Shown: positions 18,861 through 29,054 of the stretch, piece by piece
How the letters are laid out: every line of letters begins with the position of its first letter
How positions within the stretch are numbered: the first letter of the stretch is position 1
Assembly: GCA_934215405.1 (NCBI GenBank)
Contig: CAKPZU010000001.1
Coordinates: forward strand, 1 to 58,383
Reading direction: 5' to 3'
From: an uncultured Bacilli bacterium
GTDB lineage: Bacteria; Bacillota_I; Bacilli_A; RFN20; CAG-631
Length of the DNA stretch: 58,383 nt
Position numbers and translations under genes: made by a program
Notes under the pieces: generated by a model
Told to the model about the DNA's origin: nothing
Database searches by the model: none
What the model saw: the letters and a program-made list of their open reading frames with translations, nothing else

Positions 18861-19718
18861 ATGCAAACTAATCATAAAAAGATAAAAATGAAGGTTCAAC
18901 CATGGTTAATAATTGCCTTTATCTTATTACTTTTATATTCATTAACCATGCTAGCACCTATATACTTTGTGATTGTTAACTCTTTAAAAAGACCATCACA
19001 GTTTTTAGAAAACCCTTGGACAATATCTAATGTTATTTATTTAGCAAATTATAAAAATGTATTAACATTAAAAGCTGGCGGTACATCATTGCCGCACATG
19101 TATTTAAATACTATGATTCTAACGACAGCTGCAACCTTAATTAGTACTATTTCAACAACAATTACGGCTTATGTATTAGCCCGCTTTGATTTTAGAGGAA
19201 AAAAATTATTAGTTGCAGTTGGAATTGGAGCCATGCTCATTCCGGATTTAGGTTCAAGAGCAGTTATTTATAAAATGTATGTTGATTTACATATGATTGA
19301 CACATGGTGGATATTAATTCAATATGCTCAACCATTTGGTTTAATGTTTTTAATAACTTATAGCTTATATGTTAGCGTATCTAAAACATATGTAGAGGCA
19401 GCTAAAATAGATGGAGCTAGTGAAATGAGAATATTTTTACAAATTATGGTCCCTATGGGCAAAGGAGTAATAGGAATGACCATAGTTATGCAAGCAATTA
19501 GTGTATGGAATGATTTTTATACACCATATATGTATTTACCATCAGTTAAGACACTATCTCTTGGTATTCAAGAATTAGCAGAAGAAGTTGCAAGTACAGG
19601 AAACTACACAATTTTATATGCAGCAATGGTTTTAACGATGCTACCAATTTTAATTTTATTTATATGTATGAGAAAAACAATTATTAATAATGCTGTTGCC
19701 GGCGGAATAAAGGGCTAG
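18861..19718 (+). CDS. CUT1 ABC sugar transporter permease, MalG-like
   Basis: A 285-residue permease with six predicted membrane segments and the EAA loop EAAKIDGASEMRIFLQIMVP near residue 180. The C-terminus CMRKTIINNAVAGGIKG is the typical MalG/MsmG ending. Preceded by GGAGGTAACA. The gene order is unusual: this permease comes before a glycosidase-like gene, the binding protein and the partner permease. Confidence 0.92.
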   Translation: MQTNHKKIKMKVQPWLIIAFILLLLYSLTMLAPIYFVIVNSLKRPSQFLENPWTISNVIYLANYKNVLTLKAGGTSLPHMYLNTMILTTAATLISTISTTITAYVLARFDFRGKKLLVAVGIGAMLIPDLGSRAVIYKMYVDLHMIDTWWILIQYAQPFGLMFLITYSLYVSVSKTYVEAAKIDGASEMRIFLQIMVPMGKGVIGMTIVMQAISVWNDFYTPYMYLPSVKTLSLGIQELAEEVASTGNYTILYAAMVLTMLPILILFICMRKTIINNAVAGGIKG

Positions 19719-19726
19719 GAGGTATT

Positions 19727-21169
19727 ATGGAAAAGAACAAAAAAATTATTGCTTTAGTATTAGGTATAACTGCTAGTGTTTTAGGGTGTACATCAAATAA
19801 CAATAATGCTCATTCAGAAGTTAAAGAGCCTGAAATTCCCAACTTTGAGGCAAGTGATAGGTTCTTAATTGGTAATTGGGGAGTGCCACCACATGCTAAT
19901 ACTGGTTATTTAGAATATGAAAACAATCCTGATTATTGTAATATTACTGAATGGACTAAAATGAAAGATTGTGGCTTTAATGTTGCGGTTCCAACTAATG
20001 GTAATAGTAAAGAGGAAATATTAAGAGATCTTGATATGGCCAAGCAAGTAGATATGCAAATACTTGTTCGTGATAGAACATCATCTGGAATTGAATCTTT
20101 AATTAATTTAGCCTTTACTAAAGGCTATAATTATAAGCAAACACGTGAAGAATTAGATAAAAAGGCAAACGACATAAAAAGTCATATTGATGAATTTGTA
20201 AAATATGAATCATTTATGGGAATTAATGCTTATGATGAGCCAAGTATGGATTATTATGAAATAATTTCTGCTTGTCAGGATTGGTTTTTAATTAATTATC
20301 CTGAATATAAGTTCTATGTAAATTTATTGCCAGTTTATGCGACACCAAAGCAATTATATGGAGCAAGAGCAAATGAAGCTTTAACATATGCTGATTATGT
20401 AGCCCAATTTAGCAAGATTGTCAATCCATATTGCTTAAGCTATGACCATTATCCAATTTTAGCAGATTATGATGGGACAGCTTATATTAAAGAGGATTTC
20501 CTTTATAATTTAAATGAAGTAGCAACTCAAGCAAAAAAAGCTAAGGTTCCAGCATATATTTATGTGCAAACAATGGGCTTTTTCAATAATTTACCATTAT
20601 CTTCATATGAGGATTTTGCTTGGCAGGTTTATTCATCATTAGCCTTTGGCATGAAAGGTATATTGTGCTTCCAATATTGGACACAATTACAAGCTGAATA
20701 TCATAATAATGTTCGCCAAGGAATTGTTGAAAGAGATGGTACAATTAATCCTATTTATTATGAGGTTCAAAAGGTATTCAACAATATAAAATATATGGAA
20801 GATGTATATATGAGCTATACATGGGATGGTATAAAAACATATGAAGGTGGCCGTATCGTTAATGATATGTTTACAATGGTTAATAATCAGCTTGATTCTT
20901 TAAGCAATATAGGTAAGGTTGAAACAGACCAAGATATTATTATTGGCCAATTCTTAAAAAACAAAACTCAAGATAGCTATGCTTATATGGTTATGAATGC
21001 TTCATCACCATTTGTAAAAGAAAAAGCTAATGTCACATTAAAGTTTGAAGGCTATGATTATTGCTATATTGTTAAAAACGGTACAAGGGAATTAGTAAAG
21101 CTAGATAATCAAATATTAAGCTTACAAATTAATTCAAGCGAAGGAACATTCGTTATACCATTAAAATAG
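19727..21169 (+). CDS. Lipoprotein with glycosidase-like TIM barrel
   Basis: A 480-residue lipoprotein (lipobox VLGC). The pattern GNWGVPPHANTG, INAYDEPSMDYY, VNLLPVYATPKQLYG, LSYDHYPILADY, WQVYSSLAFGMKGILCFQYW is that of glycosidase-like proteins common in gut glycan loci, with the DEP motif (Glu about residue 175) at the position of a strand-4 acid and a small beta domain at the C-terminus. I cannot assign a CAZy family. A decayed paralogue lies at 36707-38061 in operon 3. Probably acts on the outer face of the membrane. Confidence 0.7.
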   Translation: MEKNKKIIALVLGITASVLGCTSNNNNAHSEVKEPEIPNFEASDRFLIGNWGVPPHANTGYLEYENNPDYCNITEWTKMKDCGFNVAVPTNGNSKEEILRDLDMAKQVDMQILVRDRTSSGIESLINLAFTKGYNYKQTREELDKKANDIKSHIDEFVKYESFMGINAYDEPSMDYYEIISACQDWFLINYPEYKFYVNLLPVYATPKQLYGARANEALTYADYVAQFSKIVNPYCLSYDHYPILADYDGTAYIKEDFLYNLNEVATQAKKAKVPAYIYVQTMGFFNNLPLSSYEDFAWQVYSSLAFGMKGILCFQYWTQLQAEYHNNVRQGIVERDGTINPIYYEVQKVFNNIKYMEDVYMSYTWDGIKTYEGGRIVNDMFTMVNNQLDSLSNIGKVETDQDIIIGQFLKNKTQDSYAYMVMNASSPFVKEKANVTLKFEGYDYCYIVKNGTRELVKLDNQILSLQINSSEGTFVIPLK

Positions 21170-21181
21170 GAGGATAAAAGC

Positions 21182-22660
21182 ATGAAATACAAAAAAATAA
21201 GAATAATTAGTTTAATGTCATTTCTATTAATGGCTTCATGTAGTATTGATATGGGAGAAAGCGAAGAGGCTTCTTCTAGTAATAGAGAATATACAGGTGA
21301 AGAAATAGAAATTAATATTTCTGTATATGCAGCTGGATATGGCAAAGGCTGGATTAATGAGGCTTGTAGAATATATGAGGAAAAGCATCCAGAATATCGC
21401 TTTAAAATTCGCGCAAATTCAAGAATGTTTGATACTGTTAAAACAGAATTGAATACTGGAGTTTGCCAAAGTGACATAGTTTTAGTTGCTAGTTATGATT
21501 ATTTAAATTTAGCAACTAATGATAAACTTGAAGAAATATCTTCAGTTTATGACAGTGTAATTGAAGATAATAATAAAAAAGTAATTGATGTTACATCAAC
21601 TGAGCAATACCAAAAGATTTTAGTTGGTGAAAATAAGGATCGTGTTTATGGAATACCATGGCAAGACAGTTATTGTAGTGGCTTTATTTATAATAAAAAA
21701 TTATTTGCTGAAAATAATTGGAGTGTTCCACAAACAATGGATGAATTCTTTACTTTATGTGATAAAATAAGTGAAAAAAATATTGCACCTTTAGTTTATG
21801 GTGGTGGTCAACAAAATGGCTACGTAGGGATGGTTCCACCACAATGGCTAGTACAATATTATGGCTATGATTATATTCAAAATACATTTGAAAAATATGA
21901 ATCTCCAGTACAATATAAAGATACTGAAGAAGGAAGATTAAAGGCTTACCAAACTCTTGCAAGATTATTAAAGGGTACTACAAAAAATGGAAATAATATT
22001 GCCTTAACTGGCTCAAATGCTTTTACGGCTCAAGCAGCTCAAAGAGAATTCTTAAAAGGTAATGCAGCAATGGATATTTGTGGCGCTTGGTTTCCAACTG
22101 AAATGAGTACAATTTTAAAGGATTATCCTGATTTTGAATATGGATTCTTTAATTTACCACATATTAATTCAGATTTAAAGGATTGTAATGGTAATGATAC
22201 AAGTAATGTAAATTATTCATTACAAGCTAATTTACTAGCAATTCCGACAACTAGTAAGCATAAGGATGTTGCTAAGGATTTCTTATTAAGTATGTATACA
22301 AAGGAAAGCTATACAACATTTGTAAAAGAAAATAATGGTATCACAAGACCAATTGATGTAGAAATTGATGAAAGTGTTTTGAATGAATTTTCCAAATCTG
22401 TATATAGTCGTGCTAAGGAAAGTAAGAAAAACAACATTTGTGTTTATGAAACATCAACATCACCAATGGCAACGAATGGTTATTTAGGTCTTATGAATTT
22501 TAGTGCTGTGGATTATTATGCAAGAATTATTAACTCAGCAAGCTATGAGGATGCACTTGATGTTGCTAATACGGCAAGTAGTGCTGATTATCAAACTGCT
22601 TTATCATTCTGGGATAGTAAAACGAATAATTGGGATGAAAAATATTTAACAATTAAATAA
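21182..22660 (+). CDS. Extracellular sugar-binding lipoprotein, SBP_bac_1
   Basis: A 492-residue CUT1 binding protein with lipobox LMASC. Family marks include INISVYAAGYGKGWINEACRIYEEKHP at the N-terminus, YGIPWQDSYCSGFIYNKKLF in the middle and FLKGNAAMDICGAWFP, the usual region before the C-lobe. Works with the permeases at 18861 and 22665. An AGGAGG site lies nine bases before the ATG. Confidence 0.92.
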   Translation: MKYKKIRIISLMSFLLMASCSIDMGESEEASSSNREYTGEEIEINISVYAAGYGKGWINEACRIYEEKHPEYRFKIRANSRMFDTVKTELNTGVCQSDIVLVASYDYLNLATNDKLEEISSVYDSVIEDNNKKVIDVTSTEQYQKILVGENKDRVYGIPWQDSYCSGFIYNKKLFAENNWSVPQTMDEFFTLCDKISEKNIAPLVYGGGQQNGYVGMVPPQWLVQYYGYDYIQNTFEKYESPVQYKDTEEGRLKAYQTLARLLKGTTKNGNNIALTGSNAFTAQAAQREFLKGNAAMDICGAWFPTEMSTILKDYPDFEYGFFNLPHINSDLKDCNGNDTSNVNYSLQANLLAIPTTSKHKDVAKDFLLSMYTKESYTTFVKENNGITRPIDVEIDESVLNEFSKSVYSRAKESKKNNICVYETSTSPMATNGYLGLMNFSAVDYYARIINSASYEDALDVANTASSADYQTALSFWDSKTNNWDEKYLTIK

Positions 22661-22664
22661 TTTT

Positions 22665-23591
22665 ATGAAGAAATTATCGATTCAATGGAATAAATATAAA
22701 AATCCATTTAAAACAAAGCTATTTATCTTTTGCATGCTATTTATTCCAGTTAGCTGTTTTATAGTTTATGGAATCTATGCTAATTTTGGTGGCTTGCTAA
22801 TGTCTTTTCAATCATATGATAAGGAAAAGGAAAAAGTTGTATTTGTTGGTTTAAACAATTATAAATTATTCTTTTCACTATATGATCGTTTTAATTATGG
22901 AAAAATGATTGCTGTATCATTTGGCTATTTTGCAGTGGTTTTATTTATTTCACTACCAATATCAATTCTTGTAGCTTTTTGTTTATATAAAAAAGTCCCT
23001 TTTGGCAAAATAATTGTTGTAATATTATTCTTACCAAATATTTTACAATTATCACTACTTGGTGAATATTATAGACAATTATTTGATCCAATAAATGGTA
23101 TATTATATCGTTTCTTTAATTGGCTACTTGGCTTTAATGCTTCAAATGCTCCATCTTATTTAACTGATCCTAGATATTCAAATATAATGCTTTATGTATA
23201 TACAGTATCATTTGGCTTTGGCTATAATGCAATTTTACTATGGGGAGCAATGACTCGTATTCCACATGAGCTTGTAGAGGCGGCAAAACTTGATGGCGCA
23301 AATACATTTCAAGAATTCTTTAAAATTACAATACCAGTAATATGGCAAACATTATCAATGGTAATTGTTGTTACATGCATGGTACCATTTACTGTTTATA
23401 TGCAGCCATTAATTATAGCTTTTAATGGTCAAGCAGAAACAACAACTATATCATTGCTTGCTATTCAAGAGTTAACAAGAAATCCGTATTATTCAGCTGC
23501 AATTAGTGTTTTAATTGCATGTGTTTCAATACCATTTGTATTTGTTGTTAGAAAGCTATTAAACAAAGTATATCCAATTGTGGAGGTATAA
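22665..23591 (+). CDS. CUT1 ABC sugar transporter permease, MalF/UgpA-like
   Basis: A 308-residue permease with six membrane segments and the EAA loop EAAKLDGANTFQEFFKITIP near residue 205. It starts four bases after the binding protein stop and has no recognisable ribosome site, so translation probably depends on coupling. Partner of the 18861-19718 permease. Confidence 0.9.
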   Translation: MKKLSIQWNKYKNPFKTKLFIFCMLFIPVSCFIVYGIYANFGGLLMSFQSYDKEKEKVVFVGLNNYKLFFSLYDRFNYGKMIAVSFGYFAVVLFISLPISILVAFCLYKKVPFGKIIVVILFLPNILQLSLLGEYYRQLFDPINGILYRFFNWLLGFNASNAPSYLTDPRYSNIMLYVYTVSFGFGYNAILLWGAMTRIPHELVEAAKLDGANTFQEFFKITIPVIWQTLSMVIVVTCMVPFTVYMQPLIIAFNGQAETTTISLLAIQELTRNPYYSAAISVLIACVSIPFVFVVRKLLNKVYPIVEV

Positions 23592-23592
23592 C

Positions 23593-25188
23593 ATGGAAAC
23601 GTATTTTAAACGCTTTGGGGTAATGATTGATTGTTCAAGGAATTCAATTCTAAACATACAAACCTTTAAAAGGCTTGTAGATTATTTATCTATTTTAGGA
23701 TATAACAATATAATGCTTTATACAGAGGACACCTATGAGGTTGAAGGTGAGCCATATTTTGGTTATTTAAAGGGTAGATATAGTATAAATGAAATAAAGG
23801 AAATGGATGAATATGCTAAAAGTAAAGGAATAGAATTAACACCTTGTATTCAAACGCTTGCCCATTTAGCAGGTATATTTAGATATGTAGATTATATGAA
23901 TATAAAGGATATTGATGATATTTTGTTAGTTGATGATGAAAAAACTTATACCTTTATTGATCATTTATTTAATTCATTATCTAAAGCTTTTTCTTCAAGG
24001 AATATCCACATTGGTATGGATGAAGCTTTCATGCTAGGAAGAGGAAAATATCTAGATAAGTATGGAATTGAAGAAAAATCAATAATTATGAAAAAGCATT
24101 TAAATAAGGTGTTAGAGATAGCTACAAAATATAATTTTAATTGTGAAATATGGGGAGACATGTATTTACATGCTGCTTATGATAATGATAAAGATAATTC
24201 AGCATTTGTAAAAAATAATATACCTAGTAATTTAAAGCTTTGCTGTTGGGATTATTATCATGATGAAGAAAAAGATTATATTGAAATGATAGAAAAATAT
24301 AAAAAATTGTCAAGTAATATAAGCTTTGCTAGTGGTGCATGGACTTGGCTTGGATTTTGTCCAAATAATACCTATAGCTTAAGAATTACAAAGTCAGCAA
24401 TTAAAGCATGTATAAAGAAAGAAATAAAAGAATTCTATATAACTATGTGGGGAGATAATGGTGGCGAATGCTCTGTTTTTGGGGTTTTACCAACATTAGT
24501 AGCAGCATCACAGTTTGCTAAAAACAATTTTGACATAGAATCAATAAAAAAAATATTTAAAGAAAAAATAAAAATGGATTATGATACATTTAATTTACTT
24601 GAAAGCTTAGATAGAATATATAGTAAAAATGATAATGATAGAGAAGACCCATCAAAGGTTATGCTATATACCGATCCGTTTTTTAATATTTTTGAAACAC
24701 GAGTTATTGACAATACCGCAAAAAAATATTATCAAGATGTTGCTAAAAATTTAAAAAAAGGATTTAATAATGAAGATTTTTCTTATTTGTTTAAAATGGA
24801 ATATTCACTTGCTAGAGTATTAGAAATTAAATTTGAATTAAGTAAAGAAACGAAAAAAGCTTATAAAGCGAAAGATTTTGAAACGTTAAATAATATAGCA
24901 AATAAAAAATATCCGTTATTATTAAAAAGACTAGAAAGATTTTATAATGATTTTAAAGATTTATGGCTTAAAGAAAGAAAGCCATTTGGCTTTGAGGTAC
25001 AAGACATTCGTATTGGTGGAGTGATTCAACGAATCAAATATTGTCGTTTTAGATTAAATGAATTTTTAAATAATAAAATACGGGCAATTGAAGAACTTGA
25101 GGAAGAAATTCTTGAGCCATTAGGAATGAGTGGAGAAGGTATTGCTTATAATTACTATGGGGTTTTACCAACAACTTATAATATATAG
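23593..25188 (+). CDS. GH20 beta-N-acetylhexosaminidase-like enzyme
   Basis: A 531-residue cytosolic glycosidase. IHIGMDEAFMLGRGKYLDKYG (Asp-Glu near residues 142-143) is the GH20 pair in which Asp orients the substrate acetamido group and Glu is the acid; LGYNNIMLYTEDTYEV and IELTPCIQTLAHLAG are the preceding barrel strands. I place the start at 23593, after GGAGGTATAAC; an in-frame TTG 15 bases upstream overlaps the permease gene and is less likely. The long alpha-helical C-terminal half is typical of the single-domain bacterial GH20 group. Substrate may be N-acetylglucosamine- or galactosamine-capped oligosaccharide. Confidence 0.88.
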   Translation: METYFKRFGVMIDCSRNSILNIQTFKRLVDYLSILGYNNIMLYTEDTYEVEGEPYFGYLKGRYSINEIKEMDEYAKSKGIELTPCIQTLAHLAGIFRYVDYMNIKDIDDILLVDDEKTYTFIDHLFNSLSKAFSSRNIHIGMDEAFMLGRGKYLDKYGIEEKSIIMKKHLNKVLEIATKYNFNCEIWGDMYLHAAYDNDKDNSAFVKNNIPSNLKLCCWDYYHDEEKDYIEMIEKYKKLSSNISFASGAWTWLGFCPNNTYSLRITKSAIKACIKKEIKEFYITMWGDNGGECSVFGVLPTLVAASQFAKNNFDIESIKKIFKEKIKMDYDTFNLLESLDRIYSKNDNDREDPSKVMLYTDPFFNIFETRVIDNTAKKYYQDVAKNLKKGFNNEDFSYLFKMEYSLARVLEIKFELSKETKKAYKAKDFETLNNIANKKYPLLLKRLERFYNDFKDLWLKERKPFGFEVQDIRIGGVIQRIKYCRFRLNEFLNNKIRAIEELEEEILEPLGMSGEGIAYNYYGVLPTTYNI

Positions 25189-25200
25189 GAGAAGTTACTT

Positions 25201-27072
25201 ATGAATTCTTTTTTAAGTGAAAAATATATTAATAAACAATATGAATTTAGAAAACAAACAGACGCTTTCTTTGAACGAGTTGATTATGGAGCAGCATATA
25301 GTGGCTTAATAAATAAAGTGATTAGTTTTGTTAATGAACATCAATTAACCAATAAAACGTTATGGGATTGCTTTGTTGAGCAATTCATCTTTCAAGATGA
25401 TGGAAAGGAAGAAAGATGGCGTGGTGAATATTTTGGAAAAATGATGCGTGGAGCTTGCTTTTCTTATAAGGTTACTAAGGATGAAAAATTATATATAATT
25501 TTACATAATGCTATAAATAAAATAATCCAAACTCAAGATGAAGATGGAAGAATAACAACCTATAAAAAAGAATATGAATTTAAAGGCTGGGATATGTGGG
25601 TTAGAAAATATGTCCTTTTAGGAATGGAGTATTTTTTAGAAATATGTCATGATAATGAATTTAAAGAAAAAATAATAAATTCATTAATTAAACAGGCTGA
25701 TTACATTATCAATCATATTGGAAATGAAAATGGGAAAATAACTATTCTTGATTCTTCAAACATTTGGGGAAGTATAAATTCTGCCACTATTTTGGAACCT
25801 TTTGTAAAACTTTATAATATTACTAGGGACAAAAAGTATTTATCTTTTGCTAGCTATATCGTTAAAAGTGGTGGCTGTAAGGAGCAAAATTTAATTGAAT
25901 TAGCTTTAAGTGATAATATGTATCCTTATCAATGCTGTGTTACTAAGGCTTATGAAATGATGTCATTTTTTGATGGAATAGCTGAGTATTATAGTGTTAC
26001 AAAAGAAGAAATATATAAAAAGGCTTTTTTAATGTTTGTCGATAAAATTATTGAAACAGATTATAGTATTATAGGTTGTGCAGGTTGTACACATGAATTA
26101 TTTGACCATAGTTCAATTCGTCAAACTACATCTCAAGACGAAGTAATGCAAGAAACCTGTGTTACTGTCACTTTAATGAAAATATTTACTAGAGCATTAG
26201 AATTAACTGGAGATAGTAAATATGCTGATCTGGTTGAAAAATCATATTATAATGCTTTTATAGGCTCAATTAATTTCAATAAAAATGATGAGCTTTATTG
26301 GGGAAAGGAATTTGATTTTCAATTTGATTATTCACCAAGCAAGGAATTTATTAAAAAGATTCATGGTTTAACATTTGATAGCTATTCACCATTATATAAA
26401 AATGCTAGAAATAGAAAAACTGGCGGCTATAACTTAATGCGTGGTAATAAAGCTTATGGTTGCTGTGCTTGTATTGGCTCGCTTGGTAGTGCAACCTTAC
26501 CACTTTATGCACTTATGCAACAAGAAAAAGGAATAGTTATTAATTATTATATGGGAATAAATACATTTATGTATTCACCAAATTTACAAAATATAAATAT
26601 TAATATGGAAACATCTTATCCATATAGTAAAAAGGTAATCATTAAAATTGATTTAGAAAATGAAGAAGAATTTGAGATAAAGCTTCGAATTCCATCATAT
26701 GTTTCATATGCTACTGTAAATAATGAAAAAATAACATCAAATGGCTATTATTCATTAAATAGAAAATGGCATCATGATATTATTGAATTAGAATTATTTT
26801 ATGATTTAAAGGTAGTAGAATTAAATGATAAAATAGCTATTGTTAATGGAGTAATTACTTATGCCATTGATAATAGAAATGAGAATATTAATAAAAAAGC
26901 AACAAATAAGATTTTATCTTATAAGATAAGTGAAAAAGATTTTCCTTGTAATAATCAAATAGATGTAGTTTTTTCAAATAATGAAACAATTAGAATGATT
27001 GATTTTTCATCAAGCGGAGCCAATTGGTATCAAGGCAAAAATAAATTAACAGTTTGGATGGACAAAGAATAA
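25201..27072 (+). CDS. GH127-like glycosidase (beta-L-arabinofuranosidase family)
   Basis: A 623-residue cytosolic enzyme with the alpha/alpha barrel and C-terminal beta domain of GH127. The zinc-Cys site is present: Glu318 and Cys320 in QETCVTVTLMK, Cys421 and Cys422 in GCCACIGSLGSA; Glu299 (HELFDH) is the candidate acid/base. In characterised members one Cys of the CC pair is the nucleophile and zinc is held by Glu and three Cys. Last gene of operon 2. Arabinofuranosidase activity is the best guess, but related families have other specificities. Confidence 0.8.
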   Translation: MNSFLSEKYINKQYEFRKQTDAFFERVDYGAAYSGLINKVISFVNEHQLTNKTLWDCFVEQFIFQDDGKEERWRGEYFGKMMRGACFSYKVTKDEKLYIILHNAINKIIQTQDEDGRITTYKKEYEFKGWDMWVRKYVLLGMEYFLEICHDNEFKEKIINSLIKQADYIINHIGNENGKITILDSSNIWGSINSATILEPFVKLYNITRDKKYLSFASYIVKSGGCKEQNLIELALSDNMYPYQCCVTKAYEMMSFFDGIAEYYSVTKEEIYKKAFLMFVDKIIETDYSIIGCAGCTHELFDHSSIRQTTSQDEVMQETCVTVTLMKIFTRALELTGDSKYADLVEKSYYNAFIGSINFNKNDELYWGKEFDFQFDYSPSKEFIKKIHGLTFDSYSPLYKNARNRKTGGYNLMRGNKAYGCCACIGSLGSATLPLYALMQQEKGIVINYYMGINTFMYSPNLQNININMETSYPYSKKVIIKIDLENEEEFEIKLRIPSYVSYATVNNEKITSNGYYSLNRKWHHDIIELELFYDLKVVELNDKIAIVNGVITYAIDNRNENINKKATNKILSYKISEKDFPCNNQIDVVFSNNETIRMIDFSSSGANWYQGKNKLTVWMDKE

Positions 27073-27110
27073 TTAAAATAGCGTAACTTTAAATTGTTAC
27101 GCTATTTTAA
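27073..27110. terminator. Bidirectional terminator after operon 2
   Basis: Perfect 15-base arms TTAAAATAGCGTAAC and GTTACGCTATTTTAA with an eight-base loop, shared with the convergent SGNH gene. Confidence 0.9.
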
Positions 27111-27116
27111 TGCTAA

Positions 27117-27905
27117 TTAATCTAAATCAGCATCATATCTGTCGGTATTTATAAATCCTGCTTGTGTAAAGGCTTTAAAGTTATGTCTTATAATATAATC
27201 AATATATGAAGCTATCATTAAGCCAGTTAATTTATATCCACAAGCATTCATATGACCATGGAAGAAGAATTTTTCTTTAAAGTCTTCATCATAAGTTGGA
27301 GCATATTTATATAAATCAATTACGTAAGAATTACTATATTTTTCGGCAAATTTATAAAGTAATTCTCTATGAGCAAGCTTTTTATTACTAGGTGTTTCTT
27401 CTTCTCCCTCATTTGGCATTGAAACAAAGAAAAACTTAGCATTTGGAGCTATTTTTTTATATTTTAAGATGATTTGTTGATAATAATTAGACATTGTATC
27501 TTTATTATTTTCTAAATCATCAATATCACCAAGCTCTAGCTTACAGCCATCATTAAATAAATCATTAACGCCTAAAGCAATAATATAGGCTTCACATTTT
27601 TTTTCATCATCATAAGCGTTTATTTCATTAGCAAATGTATTTATATATTCTTTACAGCTCATACCACCACGAGAAAAGTTATATACCTTAACGCCAGCCA
27701 TTCTAGCAATATATTGCCCCCAAGAGTATTCATATCTATCATGCCATTCATGGATATCACCTTTAACATATTCAAACTCACCTGATGATAAAGAATCTCC
27801 AATACAAGCTATATTTCTAAATATTGAAATATATCCTCCATCGTCTTTAATATTTTCAAGTGGCAATTCATTTTCATTTACTTTAACTAACTCATCGATT
27901 TTCAT
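27117..27905 (-). CDS. SGNH/GDSL-type esterase
   Basis: A 262-residue hydrolase without signal peptide. CIGDSLSSG holds the Ser (near residue 38), SRGGMSC the oxyanion Gly, ALGVND the Asn and FFHGHMNACGY the His. The YSWGQYIARMAG segment is typical of acyl-carbohydrate esterases of this group. It follows the broken AraC gene by 14 bases on the same strand and probably formed one unit with it. Confidence 0.82.
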   Translation of the reverse strand: MKIDELVKVNENELPLENIKDDGGYISIFRNIACIGDSLSSGEFEYVKGDIHEWHDRYEYSWGQYIARMAGVKVYNFSRGGMSCKEYINTFANEINAYDDEKKCEAYIIALGVNDLFNDGCKLELGDIDDLENNKDTMSNYYQQIILKYKKIAPNAKFFFVSMPNEGEEETPSNKKLAHRELLYKFAEKYSNSYVIDLYKYAPTYDEDFKEKFFFHGHMNACGYKLTGLMIASYIDYIIRHNFKAFTQAGFINTDRYDADLD

Positions 27906-27919
27906 TATTTATCCTCACT

Positions 27920-28729
27920 TTAATTTTTATTAATTTTTTTATATGTGCTTGGAGACATATGGTAGTGTTCTTTAAACACATGATTAAATCTACTTAAACT
28001 ACTATAGCCAAGTGACAAGGCAATGTCAAGCATTGACATATTTGAATGCAAAAGTAAATCATGGGCCGCTGACATTTTTGTTTTTGTTAAATAAGAAATT
28101 AATGAGCAACCCATATATTCCTTAAACATTCTTGCAAAGTGTGAATGCGAATAGCCACATCTTGCTAAAATGTCTTGTACTGACCAATTCATATTACTTG
28201 GAGAATTTATTTGTAATAGTAAATCAGATAACTATTTTGGACGATTATCGTTATTGGCATAATCATTTTGGCTAATAGCTTTTTCAATTATATAGCTTAC
28301 AAGTAAATGTGCAATTAAATCCTTATCAACATTACTATCTTTCAGTATTGATGTATAGACAAATACTTTTTTAAGTTGACTATCGTTTAAGTGAAAAGGA
28401 AAAACTTCATGGTTTGTAAGCAAATCATATGTTTTAGGTGAAAAAAGATCACATAATGACTTAATAAAATGAGTTTTAATCATTACATTTAAGTGATATG
28501 AATTATTATCGTTATTATAAATTGCATGATAATCATTAGGCCTAATTAAGTAGCCAGAATTTTTATAAACAATATTTTCTTTCCCATTTATTACATGCTT
28601 ATATGATCCTTCAGCAACAATAAAAAACTCCCAATAATCATGATTATGCAAAATTGAATAATCAGTATAATTTATCCAAAAGTCTATATCTAAATTTTTA
28701 TTAGATGCATCATCTTCCCATTTGTTCAT
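27920..28729 (-). pseudogene. AraC-family regulator interrupted by an in-frame amber codon
   Basis: One continuous 270-codon frame with a TAG at codon 166 (28234-28232). Before it is a cupin sensor (YSILHNHDYWEFFIVAEGSY, IRPNDYHAIY); after it the complete AraC DNA-binding domain (VQDILARCGYSHSHFARMFK, LDIALSLGYSSLSRFNHVFK). No bases are gained or lost, so a single substitution separates sensor from DNA-binding half. A Met about 14 codons past the TAG could initiate the DNA-binding part alone. It lies upstream of the SGNH gene. Confidence 0.85.
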
Positions 28730-29054
28730 ACCTTTATTTTATAAATATAGATGAAAAAGTCAAACAGTAAAATGAAAAAAACAAATTTTTTAAGAATTAA
28801 TGCTGCTTTTTCGTACTACAATGATAAAAAACAACAAATTTATGAGATATTTATACAAGCAATTAAATGTCATATCTTTTATAATATTTTTAAGAAATAA
28901 TTTATAAATAAATGAGCTAACTATTAAGAAGTCAAGAAGAAATTCTAGGATTTCTTAATTGTTTAGATAAAAGGCATTAAATGAGAAATATGAATGCCAA
29001 AAAGAATGTATAGGTTATATACATTCAAAGATCTTTGAAAAGTTAATATGGTTA
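28730..29054. other. Gap between AraC pseudogene and IS110 remnant
   Basis: No gene. It should hold the AraC promoter (reverse strand) and the 3' end of the IS110 copy. One hairpin is visible: AAGAAAT (28937-28943) and ATTTCTT (28950-28956). Confidence 0.5.
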
